Shown: positions 15,940 through 26,085, numbered from the stretch's first letter. The stretch: DNA of 64,000 nt from Flavobacterium humi (GCF_004745595.1 NZ_SRLH01000001.1:558602-622601), one strand, 5' to 3'. The notes: generated from the sequence alone by a model not told the origin. Made by a program: numbers and translations.

Positions 15940-17154
15940 ATGAGATTACATAGGAATTTAGTTTACACAACGATAGACTCTTTAAACGCAATTTTTAACG
16001 AAGGGGAATATGCCGATAAAGTAGTGGCACGAGCCTTAAAAAAAGACAAACGCTGGGGAAGCTCCGACCGCAAATTCGTAGCCGAAACCATCTATGAAAT
16101 CGTACGCTGGAAGCGCTTGTATTCTGAAATTGCAGAAGTCAAAGAACCTTTCGACCGTGACAATATCTGGCGGATGTTCGCCGTATGGGCGGTACTTCGC
16201 GGTTACCCAATCCCGGACTGGCGCCAGCTGGACGGAACTCCTGAACGTAAAATAAAAGGACGTTTTGACGAATTGTCAAAAATAAGAGCCATCAAGGAAT
16301 CCATTCCGGATTGGATGGACGAATTGGGCGTAAAGGAACTGGGAGAGAAAGTCTGGGCTACCGAAATCGCGGCCCAAAACCAGCAGGCAAAAGTTATTTT
16401 GAGGACCAATACCTTAAAAACAACCCGTGACAAACTGCGTTCCATCTTAATGGATCTGAACATCGATACGGAAACCCTGAAAGACCAGCCGGAAGCCTTG
16501 GTACTTAAGGAAAGAGCAAACGTTTTCTTAACAGATGCCTTCAAGGAAGGATTGTTTGAAGTACAGGATGCTTCCTCACAATTAGTAGCCCATTTCCTGG
16601 ATGTAAAACCCGGGATGAGGGTCGTGGATACTTGTGCCGGCGCGGGCGGGAAAACGCTTCATATTGCTTCTTTAATGGAAAACAAAGGGCAATTGATCGC
16701 TATGGACCTCTATGAAAGCAAATTAAAGCAATTAAAATTGAGAGCGAAAAGAAACAGTGCTTTCAATATCGAATACAGGATTATCGACACAACAAAAGTC
16801 ATCAAAAAACTGCACGAAAAAGCCGACAGGGTCCTAATTGATGCACCTTGCAGCGGTTTGGGCGTTTTAAAAAGAAACCCGGACGCAAAATGGAAACTCC
16901 AGCCTGAATTCATCGACAATATCCGCAAAGTCCAGGCAGAAGTCCTGGAAAGCTATTCTAAAATAGTAAAGCCCGGAGGAAAGCTTGTCTATGCCACTTG
17001 CTCGGTCTTACCCTCTGAAAATCAGGAGCAAATTAAGAAATTCTTAACCTCTGAGACTGGAAAAAACTTTACCTTTGCCAAAGACGTGAAGATTTTAGCT
17101 TCCGAATCAGGTTTTGACGGATTCTATATGGCTTTGCTGGAAAGAAAAGCATAA
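15940..17154 (+). CDS. RsmB/NOP family rRNA (cytosine-5) methyltransferase
   Basis: A 404-residue SAM-dependent enzyme that places m5C in RNA. The C-terminal Rossmann domain carries the SAM motif VVDTCAGAGGKTLHIA (near residues 227-242), DAPCSGLGVLKRNPD with helper Cys304, and YATCSVLPSEN with catalytic Cys354. The first 200 residues form the NusB-like/PUA-type RNA-binding region. Bacteroidota members are usually annotated RsmB-like; the exact rRNA position is not certain. It has its own -7 element and stands alone. Confidence 0.92.
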   Translation: MRLHRNLVYTTIDSLNAIFNEGEYADKVVARALKKDKRWGSSDRKFVAETIYEIVRWKRLYSEIAEVKEPFDRDNIWRMFAVWAVLRGYPIPDWRQLDGTPERKIKGRFDELSKIRAIKESIPDWMDELGVKELGEKVWATEIAAQNQQAKVILRTNTLKTTRDKLRSILMDLNIDTETLKDQPEALVLKERANVFLTDAFKEGLFEVQDASSQLVAHFLDVKPGMRVVDTCAGAGGKTLHIASLMENKGQLIAMDLYESKLKQLKLRAKRNSAFNIEYRIIDTTKVIKKLHEKADRVLIDAPCSGLGVLKRNPDAKWKLQPEFIDNIRKVQAEVLESYSKIVKPGGKLVYATCSVLPSENQEQIKKFLTSETGKNFTFAKDVKILASESGFDGFYMALLERKA

Positions 17155-17292
17155 TACCATAGTATTTTTCATACGTAAAAAGGCCAAAAACAAAAATTTG
17201 TTAAAATTCTAATCCAATATTGGAATTTTAATGTAAGTTTGCTGCCCCAAAATTTAAAAGCACATTATAAGCATTTTATTACAAAAATTACT

Positions 17293-18399
17293 ATGAAGAA
17301 AATCTACGTTTTATTATTATCATTAAGCATGGCGGTTGGTTTTGCCCAAACATGCCCGTCGAATTTAACAACTTACTATAGTTCAGCAACCGGAACAGGT
17401 TATACGCTAAAGACACAATTGTTCAACATAATCGGCTCGCATACTACCTTATCTTATACTCCGGGCTTATGGAATTTGTATTACACTTCAGATGTAAGGG
17501 CAGACGGCAAAGTCTGGGATGTTTATTCTAACTGCAATTTCGTTTTCGGATCAGTAGCTACAGGTGGAAACCAGGATAATGGAACCGGCGGATCTGTTGA
17601 GTGCGAACGATACAACAGAGAGCATACTTTTCCTAAAAGCTGGTTTGGTGGCACTTCAGGAATACCGATGTATACCGATGCTTTCCACGTAATGCCGACT
17701 GACAAAAAAGACAATGGCCAAAGAGGGAGCATTCCTTACGGCGTTGTAGGCGGAACTCCAACATATACTACAAGCAATGGCTCTAAAGTAGGGGTTTGTA
17801 CAGCTCCAAATAGTCCAGCTTCATTAGTTGTTTTTGAACCGGCTGACCAATACAAAGGAGATATTGCCAGAAACTATTTTTATATGGCAACCTGCTATCA
17901 GGATAGAATTGCTTCCTGGCAAAATATCGACCCGACCAATAACGGTCAAAAAGTCCTGGATGGTACAAGCGACCATTGTTACCAGAACTGGTACCTGGAC
18001 TTGATGCTTACCTGGCATTTGGCAGATCCTGTAAGTCAAAAGGAAATTGACCGTAACAATGCCGTTTGTGCGGCACAAAACAACAGGAACCCATTTATTG
18101 ACCATCCTGAATTTGCAACACAGATATGGGGATTCCCATTGGCTACAGACCAGTTTGCTTTATCGGCCAATATCAATGTGTATCCTAATCCGTCGAACGA
18201 CCACAAGATAAATATCGATTCTGAAGCCATCCTGGATACAATAGAACTGGTCAATATAAATGGTCAATTGATGCAGCAGGTTAAAAATCCGGTAGCTCAA
18301 AATCATACATATACTTTAGAAAATTTACCTCAAGGGTTTTATTTCCTTAAATTGAGTTCAAATGATAAAACAATCATTAAAAAGGTTGTTATAAACTAA
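17293..18399 (+). CDS. Secreted endonuclease I with T9SS sorting domain (nuclease 1 of 3)
   Basis: About 368 residues from the ATG at 17293, chosen because it begins a clean signal peptide (MKKIYVLLLS to FAQ, residue 19). The catalytic endonuclease I domain has RYNREHTFPKSWF (NREH at 108-111), FHVMPTD, FEPADQYKGDIARNYFYMATCY and NRNPFIDHPEF, the set conserved in Vibrio/E. coli EndA-type nucleases. The last 75 residues are a type A T9SS signal (VYPNPSND, NINGQL, LPQGFYFLKL, VVIN). It is the shortest of three tandem paralogues and has extra cysteines (for example VECERYN). It should cut DNA outside the cell. Confidence 0.92.
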   Translation: MKKIYVLLLSLSMAVGFAQTCPSNLTTYYSSATGTGYTLKTQLFNIIGSHTTLSYTPGLWNLYYTSDVRADGKVWDVYSNCNFVFGSVATGGNQDNGTGGSVECERYNREHTFPKSWFGGTSGIPMYTDAFHVMPTDKKDNGQRGSIPYGVVGGTPTYTTSNGSKVGVCTAPNSPASLVVFEPADQYKGDIARNYFYMATCYQDRIASWQNIDPTNNGQKVLDGTSDHCYQNWYLDLMLTWHLADPVSQKEIDRNNAVCAAQNNRNPFIDHPEFATQIWGFPLATDQFALSANINVYPNPSNDHKINIDSEAILDTIELVNINGQLMQQVKNPVAQNHTYTLENLPQGFYFLKLSSNDKTIIKKVVIN

Positions 18400-18404
18400 A
18401 ACAA

Positions 18405-18426
18405 AGCGGCTATGGCCGCTTTTTTA
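18405..18426 (+). terminator. Terminator after nuclease 1
   Basis: AGCGGC-TATG-GCCGCT followed by six Ts, starting 6 bp after the stop codon. Confidence 0.85.
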
Positions 18427-18478
18427 CGTTTGCTTTACTGTTAAACGCGTTACAAATCTTTAATCAAGAAAAACCAAA

Positions 18479-20299
18479 ATGAAAAAAATCTACTCTTTAG
18501 TTGCAATCCTTTTTACGATGATCGGATTTGCCCAGGTTCCAGCCGGTTACTACAATACGGCAACAGGAACGGGAGCTGCTTTGAAAACCAATCTTAGGAA
18601 AATCATTGATAATGTTAACAATGGCTTAGCGTCAGAGCATGTTTCCACAGATAACGGCTATAACGGCCTGTATACGACTTACCAGACTTCAGACATCGAT
18701 AGTTTTTACGAAAATGACGGTACCATAATGGATATGTATTCCGAAAGGCCAACCGCAGCTGATCCTTACAATTATTCCCCTGGAAGTACGCAACGTTGCG
18801 GGAATTACAGCGCCGAAGGAGATTGTTACAACAGGGAGCACATGATTCCGCAGTCTATTTTTGATTCGAATGCGCCAATGGTTTCAGATGCACATTTCAT
18901 TACTCCTACCGACGGAAAAGTAAATGGTGTAAGGAGCAATTATCCGCATGGGAAAGTGGCTACTGCCTCAATAACCTCATTAAATGGAAGTAAATTAGGT
19001 TCCAGTGCCGTTCCAGGCTATTCCGGGACCGTGTTCGAACCGATTGATGAATTCAAAGGAGACATCGCCAGGATGTATTTTTATTTTGTAACCCGTTACG
19101 AAACAACTGTTTCAGGGTATTCTTATGCTGCTTTTAGCGGAAATGCATATCCTGCGATTGATTCGGCTTTCTTAACAATGCTGATGAGCTGGCATACGAA
19201 TGATCCGGTAAGTGCTTTTGAAATTGCCCGAAACAATGCTATTTATGCCAGACAAAACAATCGTAACCCTTATATTGACCATCCTGAATATGTAGACTTG
19301 GTTTGGGGTGCAACCAGTTGCCCGGCTGATACCCAGGCGCCTACTGCTCCAACGAATGTTACTGTAACCAATACGACATCCTCTACCATAACGTTGTCCT
19401 GGACAGCCAGCACGGATAATATCGGTGTAACCAATTATGATATTTATGTTGATGGTGTGAAATATGCTTCCAGCGGAGGTACTACTTCCATTACATTAAA
19501 CGGTTTGAATCCTTCTACTACCTATAGTATTTATGTGATTGCCAAAGACTGTAAGGACAACCTTTCGCCTGCGAGCAATACTACCAATGGGACTACACTG
19601 GCCAATACCGGTGGAAGCTGTTCCGGTTCGATCACAGAAAATTTTGAAGCAATCCCTTCAGGCGGTTCGACCTACGGCACCTATTCCTGGACAAACCCGA
19701 CCACAAACGTTTCCTGGACCGCAACAGATTCCAGGACAGACCAGACCATCAATACGAAATCGATTACGGTAAGGAACGGTTCTTTGACATCGGGCACGAT
19801 TTCTAATGGTATTGGAGAAATAACCGTGACTACACAACTGAAATTTACCGGTTCAGCCGGAACTTTTACGGTAAAAGTGAACGGCGTTACTGCCGGGACA
19901 ATCCCTTATAGCGCAACGGCAACCACTACGACCCTTTCAAATATCAATACTGCAGGGAATGTTGTGATCAGTTTCGATTCCAATACAACCACGAGCAATC
20001 GTGTGGCGTTTGATGACCTGACCTGGACTTGCTACAGCCCGATGGATGTTAATGATTTCACTATCGAAGAGTTTATTATTTATCCGAATCCGGCAAATGA
20101 CCATCGCATCAATATCAAAACCCTTACGGCGCTTGATCAGATCCAATTAGTTAATGTCAACGGGCAAATCATCAAACAGCTAGACCATCCGAAGGCCAAC
20201 CAGGATGTTTATACTCTGGAAAACTTACCTCAAGGCTTTTACTTATTGAAGTTAAGCTCTGATAATCAGACAATTGTTAAAAAGATTGTTATCAACTAA
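18479..20299 (+). CDS. Secreted endonuclease I with FN3, jelly-roll-like and T9SS domains (nuclease 2 of 3)
   Basis: A 606-residue secreted nuclease. Signal peptide to FAQ (residue 19); endonuclease I domain about 20-275 with CYNREHMIPQSIF (NREH at 118-121), AHFITPTDGKVNG, FEPIDEFKGDIARMYFYFVTRYE and NRNPYIDHPEY; a fibronectin type III domain about 285-375 (APTAPTNVTVTNT, LSWTASTDN); a beta-rich region about 380-525 (ITENFEAIPSG to VAFDDLTW); then a type A T9SS sorting domain (IYPNPANDHR, LENLPQGFYLLKLSS). The FN3 and beta-rich parts probably aid substrate or surface contact. Confidence 0.92.
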   Translation: MKKIYSLVAILFTMIGFAQVPAGYYNTATGTGAALKTNLRKIIDNVNNGLASEHVSTDNGYNGLYTTYQTSDIDSFYENDGTIMDMYSERPTAADPYNYSPGSTQRCGNYSAEGDCYNREHMIPQSIFDSNAPMVSDAHFITPTDGKVNGVRSNYPHGKVATASITSLNGSKLGSSAVPGYSGTVFEPIDEFKGDIARMYFYFVTRYETTVSGYSYAAFSGNAYPAIDSAFLTMLMSWHTNDPVSAFEIARNNAIYARQNNRNPYIDHPEYVDLVWGATSCPADTQAPTAPTNVTVTNTTSSTITLSWTASTDNIGVTNYDIYVDGVKYASSGGTTSITLNGLNPSTTYSIYVIAKDCKDNLSPASNTTNGTTLANTGGSCSGSITENFEAIPSGGSTYGTYSWTNPTTNVSWTATDSRTDQTINTKSITVRNGSLTSGTISNGIGEITVTTQLKFTGSAGTFTVKVNGVTAGTIPYSATATTTTLSNINTAGNVVISFDSNTTTSNRVAFDDLTWTCYSPMDVNDFTIEEFIIYPNPANDHRINIKTLTALDQIQLVNVNGQIIKQLDHPKANQDVYTLENLPQGFYLLKLSSDNQTIVKKIVIN

Positions 20300-20302
20300 T
20301 TA

Positions 20303-20332
20303 GAAAGCGGCAAATTTGCCGCTTTTTTTATA
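20303..20332 (+). terminator. Terminator after nuclease 2
   Basis: AAAGCGGCAAATTTGCCGCT forms a hairpin followed by a run of Ts, a few bases after the stop codon. Confidence 0.85.
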
Positions 20333-20455
20333 CCTAGTTTTATCATCAGGTTACGGTAACATAACCTTTATATAATCTTGCCCTCAAACCTATTGTTTAT
20401 CTTATAAATATTTTTGTATGATGTAAAAAACTGAAACTAACCAAACCATTCAACA

Positions 20456-22297
20456 ATGAAATCAAAATTAGTATTGCTTGCCTTTTTATTTTCGATTTTC
20501 TCGTTTTCACAGATCCCTTCCGGTTATTATAATACGGCAACCGGGACAGGTTACACTCTTAAAACTCAATTATACAACAAAATAAAGGGGCATTCCGATA
20601 AAGGTTATGCCGGGCTTTGGACAACCTTTGGCACTTCGGACAGGGACAATCAATACGAAAATGACAATACTATAATCGATATTTATTCTGAAAACCCTAC
20701 GGGAGCGGATCCTTATGAATATACGTACAGCACGGATCAATGCGGTACTTATAGTGTAGAAGGGAATTGTTATAACAGGGAACACATCGTTCCGCAATCT
20801 GTTTTTAACGAATCGGCCCCAATGGTTTCCGATGCACACCACATTACTCCTACCGATGGGAAAGTAAACGGGATGAGAGGCAATTACCCTCACGGAAAAG
20901 TAGCTACGGTAACCTGGACATCCTTAAACGGAAGCAAATTAGGTTCCAGTGCTGTTTCAGGATATTCCGGGACGGTTTTTGAACCGGTAAATGAATTTAA
21001 AGGAGACATTGCCCGGATGTATTTTTATTTTGCCACCCGATATGAAAATACTATTGCAGGTTATTCTTATCCAATGTTTAACGGGACAAGCAACCAGGTT
21101 TTTACCAACACTTTCAGGGATATGTTACTGGCATGGCACACCCAGGATCCGGTAAGTGCCCGTGAGATAGCGCGCAACAACGCTATTTATGCCCGCCAGG
21201 GAAACCGTAATCCGTATATTGACCATCCGGAATATGTAAATGCAATTTGGGGAACCGTAACGCCGCCTGCAGACACCCAGGCTCCAACCGCACCTTCGAA
21301 CGTGACGGTGTCAAACATTGCCCAGACATCCCTTACTTTGAACTGGACAGCCTCAACTGACAATGTAGCCGTTACCGGATATGATATTTATATGAACGGA
21401 AGCCTGAAAACATCGATTTCTGTCACAACCGCTTCCATCACAGGGCTAACTGCCGCCACTGCTTATTCTTTTTATATTAAGGCCAAAGATGCTGCCGGGA
21501 ATACATCTGCTTCCAGCGCGACTGTAAATACAACCACATCTTCTTCCTCCGCAACAGCAACCGATTTGTATTTTTCAGAATACCTGGAAGGTTCTTCCAA
21601 CAATAAAGCCATTGAGATCACCAATGCCACCGGAAGTTCCGTTAGCCTTTCTTCCTATAGCATTAAAAAACAAACCAATGGTTCCGGGTCCTGGAGTACA
21701 GGATTGGTTTTATCGGGAACGATGGCCAACGGGGCAAAATTCGTCCTGGTCAATAGTTCGATATCTTCAGCATGTTATCCAACCTCTTCAGCCAATGTTT
21801 CGACAACGGCAACAGAATTGGCTTTCAACGGAAATGATGCACTCGGTTTATTCAAAAATGGCGTGCTAATTGACATTATTGGAACATTCAATGGCGGAAC
21901 AGCCGATTTTTCGATTGATGAAACGCTGCGCAGAAAAACAACGGTTACGGTTCCCAAAACCACTTTCAACAAATCGGCCGATTGGACCGTTTATACTACC
22001 GATACCTGCTCCGGGATCGGGAATCGGCTGGGCCAGGAAGCGGAAACCAAAGAAATAACCACAGGAAATGATTTCAGGATTTACCCGAATCCTTCCCACG
22101 GCGAATTCACAATAGGATTTGAAACCACATCGGCCGGCAGCACGGTTGCCATATATTCCGTCGTTGGCGAAAAAGTTTTTGAAAGGACAAACAATACCGG
22201 TATTCCCATCACAATATCCCATTTGGAAAAAGGAATTTACCTTATAAAATTCACTAAAGACTCCAAAACAATTACTAAAAAAATAATTATTAACTAA
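20456..22297 (+). CDS. Secreted endonuclease I with FN3, lamin-tail and T9SS domains (nuclease 3 of 3)
   Basis: A 613-residue paralogue of the two preceding genes. Signal peptide to about residue 19 (SFSQ), endonuclease I domain about 20-268 with CYNREHIVPQSVF (NREH at 107-110) and AHHITPTDGKVNG, FN3 domain about 275-360, then a lamin-tail domain about 368-520 (LYFSEYLEGSSNNKAIEI, SLSSYSIKK, FVLVNSS, LFKNGVLIDIIG), and a T9SS type A tail (RIYPNPSHGEFTI, SHLEKGIYLIKF). Lamin-tail domains often accompany extracellular bacterial nucleases and may bind nucleic acid or the surface. Confidence 0.92.
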   Translation: MKSKLVLLAFLFSIFSFSQIPSGYYNTATGTGYTLKTQLYNKIKGHSDKGYAGLWTTFGTSDRDNQYENDNTIIDIYSENPTGADPYEYTYSTDQCGTYSVEGNCYNREHIVPQSVFNESAPMVSDAHHITPTDGKVNGMRGNYPHGKVATVTWTSLNGSKLGSSAVSGYSGTVFEPVNEFKGDIARMYFYFATRYENTIAGYSYPMFNGTSNQVFTNTFRDMLLAWHTQDPVSAREIARNNAIYARQGNRNPYIDHPEYVNAIWGTVTPPADTQAPTAPSNVTVSNIAQTSLTLNWTASTDNVAVTGYDIYMNGSLKTSISVTTASITGLTAATAYSFYIKAKDAAGNTSASSATVNTTTSSSSATATDLYFSEYLEGSSNNKAIEITNATGSSVSLSSYSIKKQTNGSGSWSTGLVLSGTMANGAKFVLVNSSISSACYPTSSANVSTTATELAFNGNDALGLFKNGVLIDIIGTFNGGTADFSIDETLRRKTTVTVPKTTFNKSADWTVYTTDTCSGIGNRLGQEAETKEITTGNDFRIYPNPSHGEFTIGFETTSAGSTVAIYSVVGEKVFERTNNTGIPITISHLEKGIYLIKFTKDSKTITKKIIIN

Positions 22298-22332
22298 AAA
22301 TAAAGCGGCAAAATTGCCGCTTTATTTTTTTA
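22297..22332 (+). terminator. Terminator after nuclease 3
   Basis: AAATAAAGCGGCAA and TTGCCGCTTTATTT form a stem followed by Ts. All three nuclease genes end with the same GCGGC-type terminator stem. Confidence 0.85.
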
Positions 22333-22336
22333 ATAC

Positions 22337-22344
22337 TAAATTTG
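22337..22344 (+). promoter_or_regulatory. -7 element for purL
   Basis: TAAATTTG fits TAnnTTTG, 34 bases upstream of the ATG at 22379, directly after the nuclease 3 terminator. The leader that follows is a C/A-only tract (ACACAACAACACAAACAAC), typical of unstructured flavobacterial leaders. Confidence 0.55.
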
Positions 22345-22378
22345 CACTTTCAACACAACAACACAAACAACACACACA

Positions 22379-25300
22379 ATGATTTATTTCTTCGGAAACC
22401 AAACCAATTCGGTTTTTGCAGTACATACAAGCGCTAGTGAAGTATCTGCAGAAGACATCAATAAATTAAACTGGCTTTTTGGCAACGCACATAGAATAGA
22501 AAAATCCGTACTGACGGATTTTTTTGTTGGTCCCCGTGCCGCTATGGTAACGCCTTGGAGCACGAATGCCGTTGAGATTACCCAGAACATGGGTATTTCG
22601 GGGATTATCAGGATTGAAGAGTTTGAAAAATCAACTTCTGATTTTATGGCATTCGACCCGATGATTTCGCAAAAATATACCGAACTCAACCAGGACATCT
22701 TTACCATCAATATCCTTCCGGAACCTATTTTGGACATTGAAGATATTGCCGCTTACAACCAGCAGGAAGGTTTGGCTTTAAGTAGCGAAGAAGTGGATTA
22801 TTTAAATAGCCTGGCTGTCAAATTAGGTCGCAAACTGACTGATTCGGAGATTTTTGCTTTCTCACAAGCCAATTCCGAACACTGCCGCCATAAGATTTTC
22901 AATGGTACTTTTGTGATTGACGGGGAAGAAAAACCTACTTCCTTATTCAAACTAATCAAAAAAACTTCTGAACAAAATCCAAACGATATTGTTTCGGCCT
23001 ATAAAGACAACGTTGCTTTTGTAAAAGGGCCCCGTGTTACCCAATTTGCCCCTAAATCTGCGGACAAACCTGATTTTTACACTGAAAAAGAATTTGATTC
23101 GGTTCTTTCCTTAAAAGCCGAAACTCACAATTTCCCTACAACTGTTGAACCTTTCAACGGAGCCGCAACCGGTTCGGGAGGAGAAATCCGTGACCGTTTG
23201 GCCGGAGGCCAGGGCTCATTGCCTTTGGCTGGAACCGCTGTTTACATGACTTCTTATTCCCGACTGGAAAATGGCAGGACATGGGAAGAATCCATGAACG
23301 AAAGGCCTTGGCTATACCAAACACCGATGGATATCCTGATCAAGGCGTCCAACGGAGCTTCCGATTTTGGAAATAAATTCGGGCAACCGCTGATTACCGG
23401 TTCTATCCTAACGTTCGAGCACGAAGAAGAAGGCCGCAAAACAGGGTATGACAAAGTGATCATGCAAGCCGGTGGAATCGGTTACGGGAAACTCGATCAA
23501 GCCATCAAGAAAAAACCGCAGGAAGGTGATAAAATCGTTATTTTAGGTGGTGAGAATTACAGGATCGGAATGGGCGGAGCTGCCGTATCTTCTGCAGATA
23601 CCGGAGCTTTCGGTTCAGGAATCGAACTCAATGCCATCCAGCGTTCCAACCCGGAAATGCAAAAACGTGCTGCCAATGCCATCCGTGGATTGGTAGAAAG
23701 TGACAACAACCCTATCGTTTCCATTCATGACCACGGAGCCGGAGGGCACCTAAACTGCCTTTCCGAATTAGTGGAAGAAACCGGAGGATTGATCGACCTG
23801 GACAAACTGCCAGTAGGAGACCCTACCCTTTCGGCCAAGGAAATCATCGGAAATGAATCCCAGGAAAGAATGGGATTGGTTATCGGAGAGGAAAATATCG
23901 ACATCCTTCAGAAAATTGCAGACAGGGAACGTTCGCCAATGTACCAGGTGGGTGATGTAACGTCAGACCATCGTTTTACTTTCGAATCAAAATCAACAGG
24001 GATAAAACCAATGGACTATGCCCTGGAAGATTTCTTCGGAAGTTCTCCAAAAACAATTATGGCAGATAAAACCATTGCCCGGAATTACGCCGGCCTGGAC
24101 TATGCCGTTTCCAATATCCCAGCCTACCTTAACCAGGTACTCCAGCTCGAAGCTGTAGCCTGTAAAGACTGGCTGACCAATAAAGTGGACCGTTGTGTGG
24201 GTGGACGGGTGGCCAAACAGCAATGCGCCGGACCATTACAATTGCCGCTAAATAACGTTGGTGTGATGGCCCTTGATTTTAAAGGGAAAGAAGGAATTGC
24301 CACTACAATAGGCCATTCTCCTGTTTCCGCATTGATCGATCCTGTGGCCGGTTCACGAAATGCCATCGGGGAAGCCTTATCAAACCTGGTTTGGGCGCCT
24401 TTAAAAGACGGGTTGAAATCCGTTTCGCTTTCTGCCAACTGGATGTGGGCTTGTAAAAATGAAGGAGAAGATGCCAGGTTGTATGAAGCTGTAAAAGGAT
24501 GTTCAGATTTTGCCATCGAATTGGGCATCAACATCCCGACAGGGAAAGATTCACTTTCCATGAAACAAAAATACCCGAATGATGAAGTCATTGCTCCCGG
24601 AACGGTTATCATTTCGGCAGCAGGGAATTGTTCCAATATCACAAAAGTTGTCGAACCGGTTTTACAAAGAAACGGCGGCAACATTTATTATATCAATTTA
24701 TCTCAGGACACTTTCAAATTGGGCGGATCTTCTTTTGCCCAGGTTTTGAATAAAATCGGGGCGGAAACCCCAACGGTTAAAAATGCGGAGTATTTCAAAA
24801 AAGCCTTTGCCCTTCTACAGGATTTGATAAAAGAGCGCAAAATCAAGGCCGGACACGATGTTGGAAGTGGTGGTTTGATTACCACTTTACTGGAAATGAG
24901 TTTCGCCGATGTTAACCTCGGAGCGCAGTATAATCTCTCTTCTTTAGGAGAAAAAGACACTGTCAAAACCTTATTCAACGAAAACATCGCTGTTGTTTTC
25001 CAGGCCGATGCAGAAGTGGAAGCTGTTTTTGCCCAAAATAGTATCGAAATTTTCAATATCGGAAGCGTAGTGGAAGGAAACACGGTTTCTGTGAGCAATT
25101 TTGAGGAACATTTCAATTTCAACATTACAGAAATAAGGGATACATGGTTCAAAACATCATTCCTCCTGGATTCGAAACAATCCAAAAACGGTACCGCAGC
25201 AGTCCGTTATGCCAATTATAAAAACCAGCCGCTTGCCTACACTTTCCCTTCTCATTTTGACGGAAAAGCGCCTGTTATCGATACTTCAAAAGCAAAACCT

Positions 25301-26044
25301 AAAGCAGCCATCATCCGTGAAAAAGGCAGCAATTCCGAAAGGGAAATGGCAAATGCGATGTTCCTGGCCGGTTTTGATGTAAAAGATGTCCACATGACCG
25401 ATTTGATTTCAGGTCGTGAAACCCTGGAAGACATCCAGTTTATCGGAGCTGTGGGAGGATTTTCCAATTCCGATGTTTTAGGGTCTGCCAAAGGATGGGC
25501 CGGAGCCTTTTTATACAATGAAAAAGCGAACACCGCACTGAAAAACTTCTTTAAAAGAGAAGATACGCTTTCTGTCGGGATTTGCAACGGATGCCAATTG
25601 TTTATGGAGCTGGAACTGATCAATCCGGAGCATGAGGTACACGGAAAAATGTTGCATAACGAGAGCCAGAAACACGAAAGTATTTTTACATCGGTTACGG
25701 TACAAAAAAACAATTCGGTGATGCTTTCTTCCCTGGAAGGTACTACTTTAGGGGTTTGGGTTTCCCATGGAGAAGGTAAATTCCAATTGCCGTATGCGGA
25801 AGACCAATACGAAATCGTCGGGAAATACGGTTATGCCGAATATCCGTCCAATCCGAACGGTTCAGCCTTCAACACGGCCATGATGTGTGATAAGACCGGA
25901 CGCCATTTGGTAACCATGCCGCATATTGAGCGTTCCACTTTCCCATGGAACTGGGCCCATTATCCAAACAACGGCCATAAAGACGAAGTAACGCCATGGC
26001 ATGAAGCTTTTGTAAATGCCAGAAAATGGATCGAAAATAAATAA
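22379..26044 (+). CDS. purL: Phosphoribosylformylglycinamidine synthase
   Basis: A 1221-residue single-chain FGAM synthase (the PurLQ fusion form), which converts FGAR, glutamine and ATP to FGAM in the fourth step of purine synthesis. Visible signatures are SQANSEHCRHKIFNG in the linker/synthase start, KAETHNFPTTVEPFNGAATG in the ATP site, HDHGAGGHLNC, and a C-terminal class I glutaminase with GICNGCQLF (nucleophile Cys1069) and HIERSTFPW. Length is close to the usual large-type PurL, here slightly short. Monocistronic between two terminators. Confidence 0.97.
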   Translation: MIYFFGNQTNSVFAVHTSASEVSAEDINKLNWLFGNAHRIEKSVLTDFFVGPRAAMVTPWSTNAVEITQNMGISGIIRIEEFEKSTSDFMAFDPMISQKYTELNQDIFTINILPEPILDIEDIAAYNQQEGLALSSEEVDYLNSLAVKLGRKLTDSEIFAFSQANSEHCRHKIFNGTFVIDGEEKPTSLFKLIKKTSEQNPNDIVSAYKDNVAFVKGPRVTQFAPKSADKPDFYTEKEFDSVLSLKAETHNFPTTVEPFNGAATGSGGEIRDRLAGGQGSLPLAGTAVYMTSYSRLENGRTWEESMNERPWLYQTPMDILIKASNGASDFGNKFGQPLITGSILTFEHEEEGRKTGYDKVIMQAGGIGYGKLDQAIKKKPQEGDKIVILGGENYRIGMGGAAVSSADTGAFGSGIELNAIQRSNPEMQKRAANAIRGLVESDNNPIVSIHDHGAGGHLNCLSELVEETGGLIDLDKLPVGDPTLSAKEIIGNESQERMGLVIGEENIDILQKIADRERSPMYQVGDVTSDHRFTFESKSTGIKPMDYALEDFFGSSPKTIMADKTIARNYAGLDYAVSNIPAYLNQVLQLEAVACKDWLTNKVDRCVGGRVAKQQCAGPLQLPLNNVGVMALDFKGKEGIATTIGHSPVSALIDPVAGSRNAIGEALSNLVWAPLKDGLKSVSLSANWMWACKNEGEDARLYEAVKGCSDFAIELGINIPTGKDSLSMKQKYPNDEVIAPGTVIISAAGNCSNITKVVEPVLQRNGGNIYYINLSQDTFKLGGSSFAQVLNKIGAETPTVKNAEYFKKAFALLQDLIKERKIKAGHDVGSGGLITTLLEMSFADVNLGAQYNLSSLGEKDTVKTLFNENIAVVFQADAEVEAVFAQNSIEIFNIGSVVEGNTVSVSNFEEHFNFNITEIRDTWFKTSFLLDSKQSKNGTAAVRYANYKNQPLAYTFPSHFDGKAPVIDTSKAKPKAAIIREKGSNSEREMANAMFLAGFDVKDVHMTDLISGRETLEDIQFIGAVGGFSNSDVLGSAKGWAGAFLYNEKANTALKNFFKREDTLSVGICNGCQLFMELELINPEHEVHGKMLHNESQKHESIFTSVTVQKNNSVMLSSLEGTTLGVWVSHGEGKFQLPYAEDQYEIVGKYGYAEYPSNPNGSAFNTAMMCDKTGRHLVTMPHIERSTFPWNWAHYPNNGHKDEVTPWHEAFVNARKWIENK

Positions 26045-26049
26045 CCATA

Positions 26050-26085
26050 AAAAATCCTTTCTTTATTCAAGAAAGGATTTTTTTT
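26050..26085. terminator. Bidirectional terminator between purL and the small membrane genes
   Basis: AAATCCTTTCTT and AAGAAAGGATTT form a 12-bp stem with T-runs on both strands; it can stop purL and the convergent three-gene cluster. Confidence 0.85.

Noticed and set aside
22299..22378. Purine riboswitch or other aptamer before purL
   Set aside because: The leader is only about 30 bases of C/A sequence after the promoter; there is no room for an aptamer.
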